Position numbers and translations under genes: made by a program. A DNA stretch of 64,000 nucleotides from CAVZBW01 sp963778465 (GTDB lineage: Bacteria; Actinomycetota; Acidimicrobiia; Acidimicrobiales; RAAP-2): the NCBI GenBank assembly GCA_963778465.1, contig CAVZUK010000003.1:1054001-1118000 (forward strand). Direction: 5' to 3'. Of this stretch, positions 16,868 through 25,491 are shown in pieces. Under the pieces are notes generated by a model, which worked only from the letters and a program-made list of their open reading frames with translations, was not told the DNA's origin and ran no database searches. Position 1 is the stretch's first letter; the number at the start of each line of letters is the position of its first letter.

Positions 16868-17518
16868 CTAGGAGGCCGGAAGCGGTGAACCCCAGTGGTT
16901 GAAGTACGCGACGTCTTCGATCGGCAGACGGTCGGCCGGACGGAAATCCGTGCCCTTGTAGTACGCGATCGGGAGGAGGCAGGCCTGCGCATAGCCCTCG
17001 GGCACACCCAGTAGCGCCGCCGCTTCTTCGCGCCGGTAGAGGTGGGCGGTCGTGATCACCGATCCCAGGCCACGGCTGCGGAGCGCCAGGATCAGGCTCC
17101 ATACGGCGGGATAGATGGACGGGGCCCATCCGGCGGCGTGACCGACCTCCTGGGTGCACGGAAGGACGAAGAGGGGCACTTCGGTGATGTGGTCCATGAG
17201 GAAGCGGGCGGATGCCAACATCCTGCGCCGCTGGTCCGACATCGGTAAGGGTTCGGGCACGACCTCGGGTGTCCTGGGGACGCCTCGATAGAGCTGACCC
17301 AGGCGCTCCCGTACGGTGGGATCTGCAACGACGAGCCAGCGCCAGCGCTGGGCGTTGTCCCCGGTTGGCGCCTGCACGGCCAAAGTCAGACACTCGCGAA
17401 CGACGTCCAATGGGACGTCGCGATCGAAATCCAGGCGCCGGCGGACGGCTCGAGTGGTCGTGAGCAGTCGGTCGACCGTCTCGAGATCGAACCCACTCAC
17501 CGGATCGAGCCTTGCCAC
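16868..17518 (-). CDS. Nitroreductase family protein
   Basis: The 216-aa protein has the nitroreductase layout: a TTRAVRRRLDFDRDVP segment near residue 20 (FMN phosphate contact), LAVQAPTGDNAQRWRWLVVAD near 45, a middle AAGWAPSIYPAVWSLILALRSRGLGSVITT helix-strand near 128, and LLGVPEGYAQACLLPIAY near 170. Family members are FMN flavoproteins that reduce nitro groups, quinones or conjugated double bonds with NAD(P)H; the last is most relevant in this catabolic setting. The start is a GTG at 17518 with a weak ribosome-binding site; an in-frame GTG six codons later is an alternative. It is 64 bp upstream of the amidohydrolase on the same strand and probably cotranscribed. Confidence 0.85.
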   Translation of the reverse strand: MARLDPVSGFDLETVDRLLTTTRAVRRRLDFDRDVPLDVVRECLTLAVQAPTGDNAQRWRWLVVADPTVRERLGQLYRGVPRTPEVVPEPLPMSDQRRRMLASARFLMDHITEVPLFVLPCTQEVGHAAGWAPSIYPAVWSLILALRSRGLGSVITTAHLYRREEAAALLGVPEGYAQACLLPIAYYKGTDFRPADRLPIEDVAYFNHWGSPLPAS

Positions 17519-17706
17519 CGGCGATCACTGTAGGCGGCGGTACGGTCGATCGGCGGGCCGCCACTTGCGGGATGGATCGCACGCAGTCTTTGCGTCAAGC
17601 CCCTATGCAAAATAGGATTCCTGCCCGTCGTTGGGCTTGGTCCCTCGGTGCAGAGACCGGCGGCGCCACCGTGCGCGCTGCCAACCGGCGGAAGAAGGAG
17701 ATCCCC

Positions 17707-18588
17707 GTGGCAGACCGGGTAGGCGTTGTCGGGTGTGGGTTGATGGGATCCGGAATTGCAGAGGTGTGTGCTCGGGCTGGCATCGACACGGTCGTGTGCG
17801 AGATCGACGAGTCGGCGCTCAAGGTAGGGGAGCGCAGGATCCAGGACTCCATGGCGCGGGCAATATCGGCTGCCAAGATGACCGGAGCCGAGCGGGGTGC
17901 CGCTGCCGATCGCCTCAGGTTCACCACTGACCTGGCCGAGCTGGCCGACCGGGACCTGGTGATCGAAGCCATCGCCGAGGACGAGGGCAGCAAGGTGAAG
18001 CTCTTCGGTGAGCTCGATGCTCTGGTCGAGGACCCCGACGCGGTCCTGGCAAGCAACACCTCTTCGATCCCCATCATGAAGCTGGCCATGGCCACGGGGC
18101 GACCGTCGAACGTGATCGGGATCCACTTCTTCAACCCGGTACCCGTCCTCACGCTGGTGGAATTGGTGACCTCGCTGGTCTCGTCGGAGGCGACGCTCCA
18201 GGCGGCCCGCCGGTTCGCGACCCGCCAGCTCGGCAAGAGGGCGATCGACTCGAGAGACCGGGCCGGCTTCATCGTGAACGCACTGTTGGTTCCGTACCTC
18301 CTGTCGGCCGTTCGCATGCTCGAGTCCGGCTTCGCCACGGCGGAGGACATCGATTCGGGGATGGTTCTCGGCTGCGCACACCCGATGGGGCCCTTGGCGC
18401 TGGCCGATCTCATTGGCCTCGACACCGCGCAGGCCATCTCCCTCTCCCTCTACGAGGAGTTTAAGGAGCCGCTCTATGCCCCGCCTCCTCTGCTGGTGCG
18501 GATGGTGGAAGCCGGGCTGTTGGGGCGGAAGACGGGCCAGGGCTTCTACTCGTACTCGACGGGCCGTTCGGCCGTTGCATCGGCGTAG
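17707..18588 (+). CDS. 3-hydroxyacyl-CoA (3-hydroxybutyryl-CoA type) dehydrogenase
   Basis: The 293-aa protein opens with the NAD motif VGVVGCGLMGSGIAEVCARAG, followed by EDEGSKVKLFGELDALV and LASNTSSIPIMKLA near residue 115. The catalytic segment VIGIHFFNPVPVLTLVELV with its His lies near 138, and the C-terminal domain has GFIVNALLVPYL near 190 and DSGMVLGCAHPMGPLALADLIGLD near 215. It ends GLLGRKTGQGFYSY. This is the stand-alone bacterial HBDH form. GAAGGAGAT precedes the GTG at 17707. It oxidises the L-3-hydroxyacyl-CoA made by hydratases such as that at 14790. It is divergent from the nitroreductase gene, and the gap holds an AT-rich ATGCAAAATAGGATTCC at 17604-17620 that may be a promoter. 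Confidence 0.92.
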   Translation: MADRVGVVGCGLMGSGIAEVCARAGIDTVVCEIDESALKVGERRIQDSMARAISAAKMTGAERGAAADRLRFTTDLAELADRDLVIEAIAEDEGSKVKLFGELDALVEDPDAVLASNTSSIPIMKLAMATGRPSNVIGIHFFNPVPVLTLVELVTSLVSSEATLQAARRFATRQLGKRAIDSRDRAGFIVNALLVPYLLSAVRMLESGFATAEDIDSGMVLGCAHPMGPLALADLIGLDTAQAISLSLYEEFKEPLYAPPPLLVRMVEAGLLGRKTGQGFYSYSTGRSAVASA

Positions 18589-18795
18589 GCCCTGGTTCGA
18601 GCAGACCGTCATCACCGGTGAGTGGGAGGCCCACGTAGGGGCCGTCCCTCTCAGTCGGGTCTACGAGATCGCGGACGAGGCGCGGCGTCGCGCCTCGGCA
18701 TGGACGTCCTTCGCGTCGGCCCTCTCTTCGCGCGTGCCGCAGGGCAATCGCTCATAGCGGAGCTCACCGCCGCGCGGTTCGGGCAGGCGCGGAGG
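18589..18795 (+). other. Intergenic stretch with a possible gene-tail remnant
   Basis: Between the HBDH gene and the convergent D-aminoacylase-like gene, one frame (to a stop at 18755-18757) reads WFEQTVITGEWEAH, then VGAVPLSRVYEIADEARRRA, which looks like natural protein sequence with helix-like periodicity but has no start codon of its own outside the HBDH gene. I do not recognise the family. It may be the C-terminal leftover of a deleted gene. Nothing else is visible in the stretch. Confidence 0.25.
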
Positions 18796-20484
18796 TCACG
18801 TCTCGGACGCCCTCCGGATGACCCGCCCGGGCCGGGCCTCGGTGGTCGCCTGACCCGTCACGGTCTCGACTCCGTTCACGAAGACTCGATGTATGCCCTC
18901 CGGTGCGGAATAGAGCCGACCCGCACCACCCGGCAGATCGTTGCGCCACGTGGTGGGACCGGGGGCGACCGCTTCGGGATCGAAGAGCACGAGGTCGGCG
19001 CGGCAACCATCAGCGATTCGGCCGACGTCTGTCAATCCGTACAAGGACGCCGGAACGGCCGTAAGCAGGCGCACCGCGTCGGGCACGTCCATGGCGCCTC
19101 GATCCCGCGCCTGGGCAAGGAGGGCGACCGGGTAGTCAAAGGTCGTGATGATGTCGACATGGGCACCCGCATCCGAGGCACCGATGAGCACGCGCTCGTC
19201 TCGCCACGAAGCCATCCGCAGGTCCCAGACATCGTCATCGTCGTTCCCCGGATCCCGGACGAAGCCCATTTTGATGTCCGACGCCGCAAGATCGCAGAGA
19301 ACGTCGAAGCTCGACACATTCCGCTCGGTCGCCAGCTCAGTGAGCAAGCGTCCTTCGACCACTTTGGTCTGGGGGGTATAGGCATCGAGCACGCGCAGGT
19401 CCCCGAAATTCGTCAGCCCGCCCGGCTGCTCTCGGCGATGCGCCTCCGCCAGATCCAAGAGGCGGCGACGCTCGACGGGGTCGGCGAGGCGTGCCGCGAT
19501 CTGCTCTGGTTCCAGTGCCAGGGTCGGAGACCATCCGGGTATGGCGTCGAAGATCGAACTCATGAACGACACCCGAGCGCGGATGGCACCCGGATAGCTC
19601 AGCGCGAACACGCGCCCACCGTGTTGGACGGCAAAATCGGATGCGGAGAGCCTGTTCGCGTAGGCCTCCTCGTCGGTCGCCAGGAGAACGTTCCAGTTGA
19701 GTGGGGCACCTCCTGCCCGGGACATGTCCGCCATGAGCGATCGATGCCCGCTGTCGAAGCGCCCGAGCGTAGGGATGAACTCGAGCTGCGCCCTGGGGAA
19801 GGCCGCAATCTGACGGCAAAGCGCGAGGATCTCCTCTGCCCCGGCGCTGCGTGAAGGAACCGGTCGTCCCTCTCCGTCGAAGTGCGCCTCACCCCACGAC
19901 GAGGAGAATCCGAGCGCCCCGGCCTCCATGGCTTCGCGCACGAGGCCACACATCTCGGCGACCGCGCTCTCTGCAGGCACGGGGGTGTGACAGTCCTCTT
20001 GGAGGACGAAGCGTCGGATGGCGGAGTGGCCGGCGAGGGCGGCGAAGTTCAACGCCGGCGCGGCCTGCTCGACCGCGGTCAGGTAGTCGTCGAAGGAGCT
20101 CCAGCTCCAGGGAACCCCGTGCTGAAGCGCCGCCAGCGGGATGCCTTCCACGCGGGACAACATCCTCTGGAGGTACTCATCACCCCCTGGGGCGAGCGGA
20201 GCGATCGAGAACCCGCAGTTCCCTGCGACGACGGTGGTCACTCCGTGAAGTGAAGAGGGCGTCAGGTGGGCGTCCCAGAAGACCTGGGCGTCGTAGTGCG
20301 TGTGGATATCGACGAATCCCGGAGCCGCCACAAGGCCGGTGGCGTCGACGCGGCGCTTGGCGTGCGACCCTCGGAGATCATCGCCCGTGCGGAAGCGCCC
20401 GTCGACGATGCCGATGGGTCGGACCGTCGCCGGCGATCGCGTCCCGTCCGCAACGGTGGCGCCCTCAATCAGCAGATCCAACAT
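18796..20484 (-). CDS. N-acyl-D-amino-acid deacylase-like amidohydrolase (amidohydrolase-3)
   Basis: The 562-aa protein begins MLDLLIEGATVADGTRSP, has the metal motif GFVDIHTHYDAQVFWDAHL near residue 58 and VTTVVAGNCGFSIAPL near 83, and ends with a TRKAELVLFD-type beta segment (CRADLVLFDPEAVAPGPTTW) near 515. These are hallmarks of the D-aminoacylase/urease-related amidohydrolase fold. In actinobacterial catabolic clusters such proteins often act on cyclic amides, lactones or esters rather than acyl-D-amino acids, so substrate is open. It is divergent from a TetR gene at 20763 with a 278-bp gap, suggesting regulation by that TetR. A paralogue lies at 23201. Confidence 0.85.
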   Translation of the reverse strand: MLDLLIEGATVADGTRSPATVRPIGIVDGRFRTGDDLRGSHAKRRVDATGLVAAPGFVDIHTHYDAQVFWDAHLTPSSLHGVTTVVAGNCGFSIAPLAPGGDEYLQRMLSRVEGIPLAALQHGVPWSWSSFDDYLTAVEQAAPALNFAALAGHSAIRRFVLQEDCHTPVPAESAVAEMCGLVREAMEAGALGFSSSWGEAHFDGEGRPVPSRSAGAEEILALCRQIAAFPRAQLEFIPTLGRFDSGHRSLMADMSRAGGAPLNWNVLLATDEEAYANRLSASDFAVQHGGRVFALSYPGAIRARVSFMSSIFDAIPGWSPTLALEPEQIAARLADPVERRRLLDLAEAHRREQPGGLTNFGDLRVLDAYTPQTKVVEGRLLTELATERNVSSFDVLCDLAASDIKMGFVRDPGNDDDDVWDLRMASWRDERVLIGASDAGAHVDIITTFDYPVALLAQARDRGAMDVPDAVRLLTAVPASLYGLTDVGRIADGCRADLVLFDPEAVAPGPTTWRNDLPGGAGRLYSAPEGIHRVFVNGVETVTGQATTEARPGRVIRRASET

Positions 20485-20762
20485 GAGCGTTCTCCTTGGT
20501 GAGGAATCTAGACGTACGTCCGCCCGATCGTGTCTGCATCGCCGGCGTCGACCAGCAAAGGGCGCAAACCGCGAGCCTTGCGGGACGCCGCGACCGGCCG
20601 GGAAACGTCGACGACCTTCTCGCCCCAGCCAATTTGAAACTGACCGGGACAGTATCAGTCGAGCGCTCGGGCGGCGCGATCCGATTGGTCCTCGGGCAAT
20701 TCGAAAATGGCACTCGCATGGCGCCCGGTCCTGGCCGACTCTACCGGCAGTACGCTGGGGCG

Positions 20763-21401
20763 ATGCGGCAAACCGGGGACGCCCAGGCGCTCCAGCCCCG
20801 CCGCGGCCGCCCCCGCCGGTTCGACGCGGCCACGGAGCGAAGGATGTTGCTCGAAGCCGGCATGCAGGTCATGGCGGAGCGGGGCTACGACGACACTTCG
20901 GTCAGCGATATCCTGACCGAGGCCGGGCTCTCGACCCGCTCCTTCTATCGCCAGTTCGATTCGAAGCATGCGCTCCTGCTGGCCCTGATCGAGCGCGAGC
21001 GCAAGCGGGTGGCGGCCTTTCTCGAAGGTGCCGTGGCGAAGACCGAGGATCCCGTAGCGGGGGTCTTGGCGTGGATCGACGCCTTTCTGGAGCTCATCTA
21101 CAGCCCGGAGATCGGGCCGCTCACCCACGTCTTCACCACTCCTGCCGTGCTCGAGATGTACACCCTCGGCACGTCCTATCCCGACATGGAACGGATGTAC
21201 TGCCCGCCTCTCATCAAGGCCCTCCGGGCAGGGCACCAGGCCCACCTTCTCCACTCGCCCCGGCCCGAGGAGGACGCCTACAGCATCCATGCGCTGATAC
21301 AGGCCGGCGCGAACGCCCGTCGGCGCCCCCTGCAGCGGCGGTCCCTGGTCAAGGCACAGGTTCTCCGCTTCGTCGCGCCGGCGATCGGCCTCGCGACCTG
21401 A
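20763..21401 (+). CDS. TetR family transcriptional regulator
   Basis: The 212-aa protein has a TetR N-terminal DNA-binding domain: RRGRPRRFDAATERRMLLEA, then DTSVSDILTEAGLSTRSFYR as the helix-turn-helix and QFDSKHALLLALIERER. The C-terminal ligand domain is close to that of the protein at 26858 (shared PEIGPLT/PDIAPTT region, then CPPLIKALRAGH and SPRPEEDAYSIHAL). The two are paralogues that bracket a D-aminoacylase/amidohydrolase/VOC group. The start at 20763 puts the usual short basic arm before the domain. By position it may control the divergent gene at 20484 and the following amidohydrolase; the 31-bp element at 21506 is a possible site. Confidence 0.88.
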   Translation: MRQTGDAQALQPRRGRPRRFDAATERRMLLEAGMQVMAERGYDDTSVSDILTEAGLSTRSFYRQFDSKHALLLALIERERKRVAAFLEGAVAKTEDPVAGVLAWIDAFLELIYSPEIGPLTHVFTTPAVLEMYTLGTSYPDMERMYCPPLIKALRAGHQAHLLHSPRPEEDAYSIHALIQAGANARRRPLQRRSLVKAQVLRFVAPAIGLAT

Positions 21402-21505
21402 GGCCGGCGAAGTCGCCGACTGCGCACAGGGGAGGCGGGGGCAGGAGCATTGACCAGCACTGCTTCTCGCAGGTGCTGGCCGACGCGTGCGGACCTCCCC
21501 ACCGC

Positions 21506-21536
21506 GTGGCAAACTACGAAAACGCCACTTGCGAAA
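21506..21536 (+). promoter_or_regulatory. Shared upstream element, copy B
   Basis: The site reads GTGGCAAACTACGAAA then ACGCCACTTGCGAAA. It matches 5078-5108 and 35605-35635. This copy also holds a perfect inverted repeat, GTGGC at 21506-21510 and GCCAC at 21524-21528. It is 138 bp upstream of the amidohydrolase start at 21675 and 104 bp after the TetR stop, in non-coding DNA. Confidence 0.5.
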
Positions 21537-21674
21537 AACCCGGGAGTATCGAAAGATAGTTCGTGAGCGCCGCGCCGAGGTGCACCACGGGACCGGGCCC
21601 AGTCGGCTTCCGACCGAACCGCACGCGGCGCCCGACCCTTGGCAATCCCGAAGCGAGAAGGGAAACGAGAGAAC

Positions 21675-22784
21675 ATGGACGCGTCGAGCATCTACTCCTG
21701 CGACGATCATCTCGACCTGAACGCCGTACCGCCGGACGTCTTCGAGTCGCGGGTGTCGAAGCGCTATGCCGAGCAGGCCCCCCATGTCGTCGACCGCGAC
21801 GGCGTGCCCACCTGGGTGGCCGGCGACCGGGTCCTCGGTGGCAGCGGGCGTCCGCCCGGGACCGAGCACCTGAAGGGCCTGGGGGCCATCGGCCGGGCCG
21901 GCATCGAAGACGACGGGTTCCGAGCCTCCAATCCGAAGCTCCGTCTCGAGGATCTCGACCGCGACGGCGTCTGGGCCTCGGTCATCTACGGGCCGGTCCC
22001 GTTGACCCTTTCGATCCCCGAGCCCGAGCTGCAGGACGTCTGCTATGCGGCCTGGAACGACTGGGCGGTCGAGGAGTTCAATGCGTCGGCTCCCGACCGA
22101 CTCTGCGTCCTGGCGTTCCTCCCGAGCCATTCCCCGGAGGCGGCCGTCGCCGAGCTCGAGCGCTCTGCGGCCAAGGGGCATCGAGGGGCGATCATCGACG
22201 TCTTCGACATCGACGCCACCGATCGGGTGTGGGACCGTCTATGGGCTGCGGCCGGGCAGACCAAGATCCCCCTCAGCTTCCACATCAAGGGAGGGGCGTC
22301 CCCCCGGCTCAGCTACCAGATCGGCAAGTGGCAGTCGGCGGCCTTCGCCTCGCTCCTGCCGCTGCAGCTCGACGAGGCCCTCGCCATCATGATCTTCGGT
22401 GGGATGCTGGAGCGCCACCCCGACTTCAGGCTCGTCCTGGCCGAAGCCGGCCTCGGGTGGCTGCCCTACTACCTGAGCCGCATGGACATGGAGTGGCGGG
22501 CCTTGAAGGACAGCATCGACTACGCGCCCAAGGACCCCCCGAGCGAGGTCTTCCGCCGCCAGGTCATCGCCACCTTCGAGGAGGAGGAGCTGGCTCCGCA
22601 GGCCGTCCCGATGCTCGGGGCCGACCACGTGATGTGGGCCTCCGACTACCCCCATACCGACAGCACCTTCCCCGAGTCCCAGCGGGCCATCCAGGAGACC
22701 CTGGGGGCGCTGCCGCCCGGAGACGTCCGAAAGATCACCGCCTTGAACTGCGCCCGGCTCTACGGCTTCGAGCATGTCGCCTGA
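21675..22784 (+). CDS. Metal-dependent amidohydrolase (COG2159-like)
   Basis: The 369-aa protein carries CDDHLDL (metal His at residue 12), ISFHIKGGAS-type segment (PLSFHIKGGAS) near 200, and WASDYPHTDSTFP with the metal-site Asp near 323. It ends CARLYGFEHVA. The same tail, nearly identical in DNA, recurs as an isolated fragment at 38476-38556. GAAGCGAGAAGGGAAACGAG precedes the ATG at 21675; an in-frame ATG at 21639 is possible. It is the first of three overlapping genes (amidohydrolase, VOC protein, D-aminoacylase-like hydrolase), so it probably heads an operon. The reaction, hydrolysis or decarboxylation of a ring-cleavage-type intermediate, is inferred from the superfamily only. Confidence 0.85.
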   Translation: MDASSIYSCDDHLDLNAVPPDVFESRVSKRYAEQAPHVVDRDGVPTWVAGDRVLGGSGRPPGTEHLKGLGAIGRAGIEDDGFRASNPKLRLEDLDRDGVWASVIYGPVPLTLSIPEPELQDVCYAAWNDWAVEEFNASAPDRLCVLAFLPSHSPEAAVAELERSAAKGHRGAIIDVFDIDATDRVWDRLWAAAGQTKIPLSFHIKGGASPRLSYQIGKWQSAAFASLLPLQLDEALAIMIFGGMLERHPDFRLVLAEAGLGWLPYYLSRMDMEWRALKDSIDYAPKDPPSEVFRRQVIATFEEEELAPQAVPMLGADHVMWASDYPHTDSTFPESQRAIQETLGALPPGDVRKITALNCARLYGFEHVA

Positions 22785-23211
22785 CCCGGATCCCTCGATG
22801 GGAGACCAGGTGGTCGGTTTCGACCACGTTGCACTTCCCATGCGGCATGCCGAGGCGATGAGCGCCTTCTACCGAACCCTGGGGCTGAAGGTCACCGAGA
22901 ACGACTATCTGGTGCAGGTCTATATTGGAAACCAGATGATCAATTTTCACCGCCCCGAGGTGTGGCAACGGAGGTTCTCGTTGCGGGCCCCGGCCGCGGA
23001 GCCGCCGTGCGGGGACCTGTGCTTCGTCTGGGAGGGATCCTCGGAAGCGCTGCAGCAGCTGCTCGCCGGGGCCGGCGCGACGATCGAGGAAGGCCCGGTG
23101 GAGCGTCAGGGCGGCCGACAAACGACAGCTTCGAGCGTCTACACGCGCGACCCCGACGGCAACTTGCTGGAGTTCATGAAGTACCCGAGAGGGGGCATAG
23201 ATGCCAGCTGA
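22774..23211 (+). CDS. VOC-family (glyoxalase/dioxygenase fold) protein
   Basis: The 145-aa protein has two betaalphabetabetabeta-type modules: GFDHVALPMRHAEAMSAFYR near residue 15 (His metal ligand) and SSVYTRDPDGNLLEFMKYP near 120 (Glu metal ligand). A GLKVTENDYLVQVYIGNQMINFHRP stretch holds the second His. This fits a single-domain metal enzyme of the glyoxalase/bleomycin-resistance/dioxygenase superfamily; lyase, isomerase and dioxygenase activities are all possible. Its ATG at 22774 overlaps the end of the preceding amidohydrolase gene by 11 bp, and its end overlaps the next gene by 11 bp; ATG 22798 is an alternative start. Strong coupling suggests the three products act in one pathway. 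Confidence 0.85.
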   Translation: MSPDPDPSMGDQVVGFDHVALPMRHAEAMSAFYRTLGLKVTENDYLVQVYIGNQMINFHRPEVWQRRFSLRAPAAEPPCGDLCFVWEGSSEALQQLLAGAGATIEEGPVERQGGRQTTASSVYTRDPDGNLLEFMKYPRGGIDAS

Positions 23212-24856
23212 TCTGGTAATTCGGGGAGGAACGGTCGTCGATGGGACCGGCTCGCCGGGGCGCGTGGCCGACGTGGCCGTCACCGACGGCGTCGTCCAGG
23301 AGATCGGTGCCGGACTCGAAGGCAGGACCGAGCTCGACGCCTCGCGTTGTGTCGTGGCTCCGGGCTTCATCGACATCCACACCCACTTCGACGCACAGGT
23401 CTTCTGGGATCGCGAGCTCAAGCCCTCCTCGTATCACGGCGTCACGACCGTCGTGGCGGGCAATTGCGGGTTCACGATCGCCCCGTGCCGCCCCGAGCAC
23501 CACGACACGATCGTGCATACGCTCGAGAATGTCGAAGGAATGGACGCCGCCTCGCTCAAGGCGGGCATCCTCTGGGAATTCGAGACCCACCCGGACTACC
23601 TCGCGTTGGTCCGGCGTCGCGGCACGGCGCTCAATTACACGGCGTACGTCGGCCACAGCGCCGTCCGGCTGTATGCCATGGGTGACGCCGCGTACGAACG
23701 GGCTGCCACCGCCGACGAGATCGAGACGATGCGTCGCCTCGTGGGAGAGGCGATCGACGCCGGCGCAGCCGGGTTCTCGACCAGCTTCTCGTTCGCCCAC
23801 CGGGGCGTCGACGGAAAGCCGGTTCCGAGCCGCTTCGCGGAGATGGACGAGGTCGAGGCCTTGTTCATGGCGGCGGGAAAGGCAGGGCGCGGCGTCATCC
23901 TCACCACACCGGGTTGGCAGTGCGAGTACCCGGACAACTGGAGATGGCAACCCAGGATTGGCCGGCCCTTCACCTGCCCGCTCTTCGCTTCGGCAAATGG
24001 TCAGCACAACGAGATCGTGCGACTGCTCGAAGACGGCAACGCCAACGGGGTCAACGTGTGGCCGCAGGTGACGCCCCGGCCCCTCACGATGCAGTTCACC
24101 CTCGCCGACGCGTACACGTTAAACTCGAGCGAGGTGTTCGCGGAGCTCATGAAGGTGAGCAGGGATCTGCGGAAGGCGGCGTTCCGAGACCCCGCATGGC
24201 GAGCCAAGGCGTTCGAGGACTTCGGAGCGAGCACCACGGGCTTCGTCCCCGACTGGCAGAAGATCGAGATCTCCGAGACCGAGCGCTATCCCGAGCTCGT
24301 CGGACGTCGGGTCGCCGACGTGGCGGCTGAACGTGGGACCGGCCCGTTCGACTTGATGTGCGAACTGTCGCTTGGTGAGGATCTGGGGACCCGCTACCGC
24401 GTCTATATGGCCAACGACGATCCCGACGCGGTGGGAAGGCTGCTCAACGAAGATCACACCGCGCTGGGCCTCACGGACGCAGGGGCGCACGTCGACCAGC
24501 TCTGCGACGCGCCTCTGCCTACGGACCTCCTGGGCAACTGGGTGCGCGACCGCGGGACCATGCCCCTCGAGAAGGCGGTACGAAAGCTCACCGGGGAGCC
24601 GTCGGACATGTTTGGCTTCGACCGGCGTGGCTACCTCAGGGAGGGATTCCACGCCGACATCACCGTGTTCGATCCCGCCACGGTCGCTCCGGGTCCACAG
24701 CGCAGGCTTCGCGACCTCCCAGCGGGTGGCGAGCGCCTGACGGCCGAGGAGCCAACGGGAATGCGCCATGTGTTGGTCAACGGGACGCCGATCCGGCGAG
24801 ACGAGGTGCAGCTCGAGCTGGAGCAGCTGCCCGGGGAGCACGCCGCGTTGGCCTGA
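23201..24856 (+). CDS. N-acyl-D-amino-acid deacylase-like amidohydrolase (amidohydrolase-3)
   Basis: The 551-aa protein begins MPADLVIRGGTVVDGTGSPG and has GFIDIHTHFDAQVFWDRELK near residue 57 with the HxH metal pair, then VTTVVAGNCGFTIAPC near 83, and the C-terminal HADITVFDPATVAPGPQRR segment near 485. It is a paralogue of the protein at 18796, sharing the same block order. A LTDAGAHVDQLCDAP segment near 425 contains the later metal-site Asp/His region. It closes the overlapping three-gene operon starting at 21675. The convergent VOC gene begins its 3' end only 6 bp away. Substrate unknown; cyclic amide or ester hydrolysis is plausible. Confidence 0.87.
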   Translation: MPADLVIRGGTVVDGTGSPGRVADVAVTDGVVQEIGAGLEGRTELDASRCVVAPGFIDIHTHFDAQVFWDRELKPSSYHGVTTVVAGNCGFTIAPCRPEHHDTIVHTLENVEGMDAASLKAGILWEFETHPDYLALVRRRGTALNYTAYVGHSAVRLYAMGDAAYERAATADEIETMRRLVGEAIDAGAAGFSTSFSFAHRGVDGKPVPSRFAEMDEVEALFMAAGKAGRGVILTTPGWQCEYPDNWRWQPRIGRPFTCPLFASANGQHNEIVRLLEDGNANGVNVWPQVTPRPLTMQFTLADAYTLNSSEVFAELMKVSRDLRKAAFRDPAWRAKAFEDFGASTTGFVPDWQKIEISETERYPELVGRRVADVAAERGTGPFDLMCELSLGEDLGTRYRVYMANDDPDAVGRLLNEDHTALGLTDAGAHVDQLCDAPLPTDLLGNWVRDRGTMPLEKAVRKLTGEPSDMFGFDRRGYLREGFHADITVFDPATVAPGPQRRLRDLPAGGERLTAEEPTGMRHVLVNGTPIRRDEVQLELEQLPGEHAALA

Positions 24857-24861
24857 GTCGG

Positions 24862-25308
24862 TCAGCTCTTGGGAGGGAGGTGCTCCCGAAAGGACTCCGG
24901 AAGCAGTTCGAGGAGTTGCCCGTCGGGATCTCGGATGAAGAGCGCCACTCCTCCGAGGTCGGTGTCCTCCAGGATCTCGCCCCCGTACTCGACCGCCTTT
25001 TCGGCTGTCGCCCGTACATCGGGAACGGAGACGGAGAGATGCGTGAGGCCGGGTTCGTTCATCGTCCTCTTGCGAAACTCCGCGACGGCTCCCGGAGCCG
25101 AGTAGTGCATGAGCTCGAGCACGAATCCGTCGAGGTACAGATAGGAGGCGGTGATGCCGAGCGGTGGCTCGAGCTGGTTGAGCTTGGACGTGGCCTCGTC
25201 GGGCGGACGGATCTCGTGCCAAAAGGTGAAGCCCAGCACCTCCTCGTAGAAGCGCTTGGAACGCTCGAGGTCCGTCACTACCTGCCCCGTGTGATTGAAG
25301 ATCGGCAC
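24862..25308 (-). CDS. VOC-family (glyoxalase/dioxygenase fold) protein
   Basis: This 148-aa protein begins VPIFNHTGQVVTDLERSKRF, with a His metal ligand near residue 6, continues LELMHYSAP near 70 and LTHLSVSVPDVRATAEKAVE near 95 with a second His, and ends GVALFIRDPDGQLLELLPE with a metal-site Glu near 135. It is a different lineage from the VOC protein at 22774. The GTG start at 25308 follows GGAGGGTGGAG with ideal spacing; the upstream open frame is not supported. It is divergent from the amidohydrolase gene at 25492. Likely a metal-dependent isomerase, lyase or dioxygenase. Confidence 0.85.
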   Translation of the reverse strand: MPIFNHTGQVVTDLERSKRFYEEVLGFTFWHEIRPPDEATSKLNQLEPPLGITASYLYLDGFVLELMHYSAPGAVAEFRKRTMNEPGLTHLSVSVPDVRATAEKAVEYGGEILEDTDLGGVALFIRDPDGQLLELLPESFREHLPPKS

Positions 25309-25491
25309 GCTCCACCCTCCGGTCCGCTGGATGGCCCGCCTCACTGGTTCGTCTGGGCCTCTGGTGGTCAGCGCGCCAGCACGGTCAAACCATCGACGGG
25401 TACAAATACTGTGCAATTGCGGCGTGCTTTACAAGTGCCGCCTACGGAGTCCGTTGGCTAGGGTTTTCGGGAACCCTCATAGCGAAAAGGG

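Noticed and set aside
21506..21536. Sigma-54 promoter (TGGCA ... TTGC)
   Set aside because: The GG-to-GC distance is about 22 bp rather than 10, and the match is not kept in the other copies.
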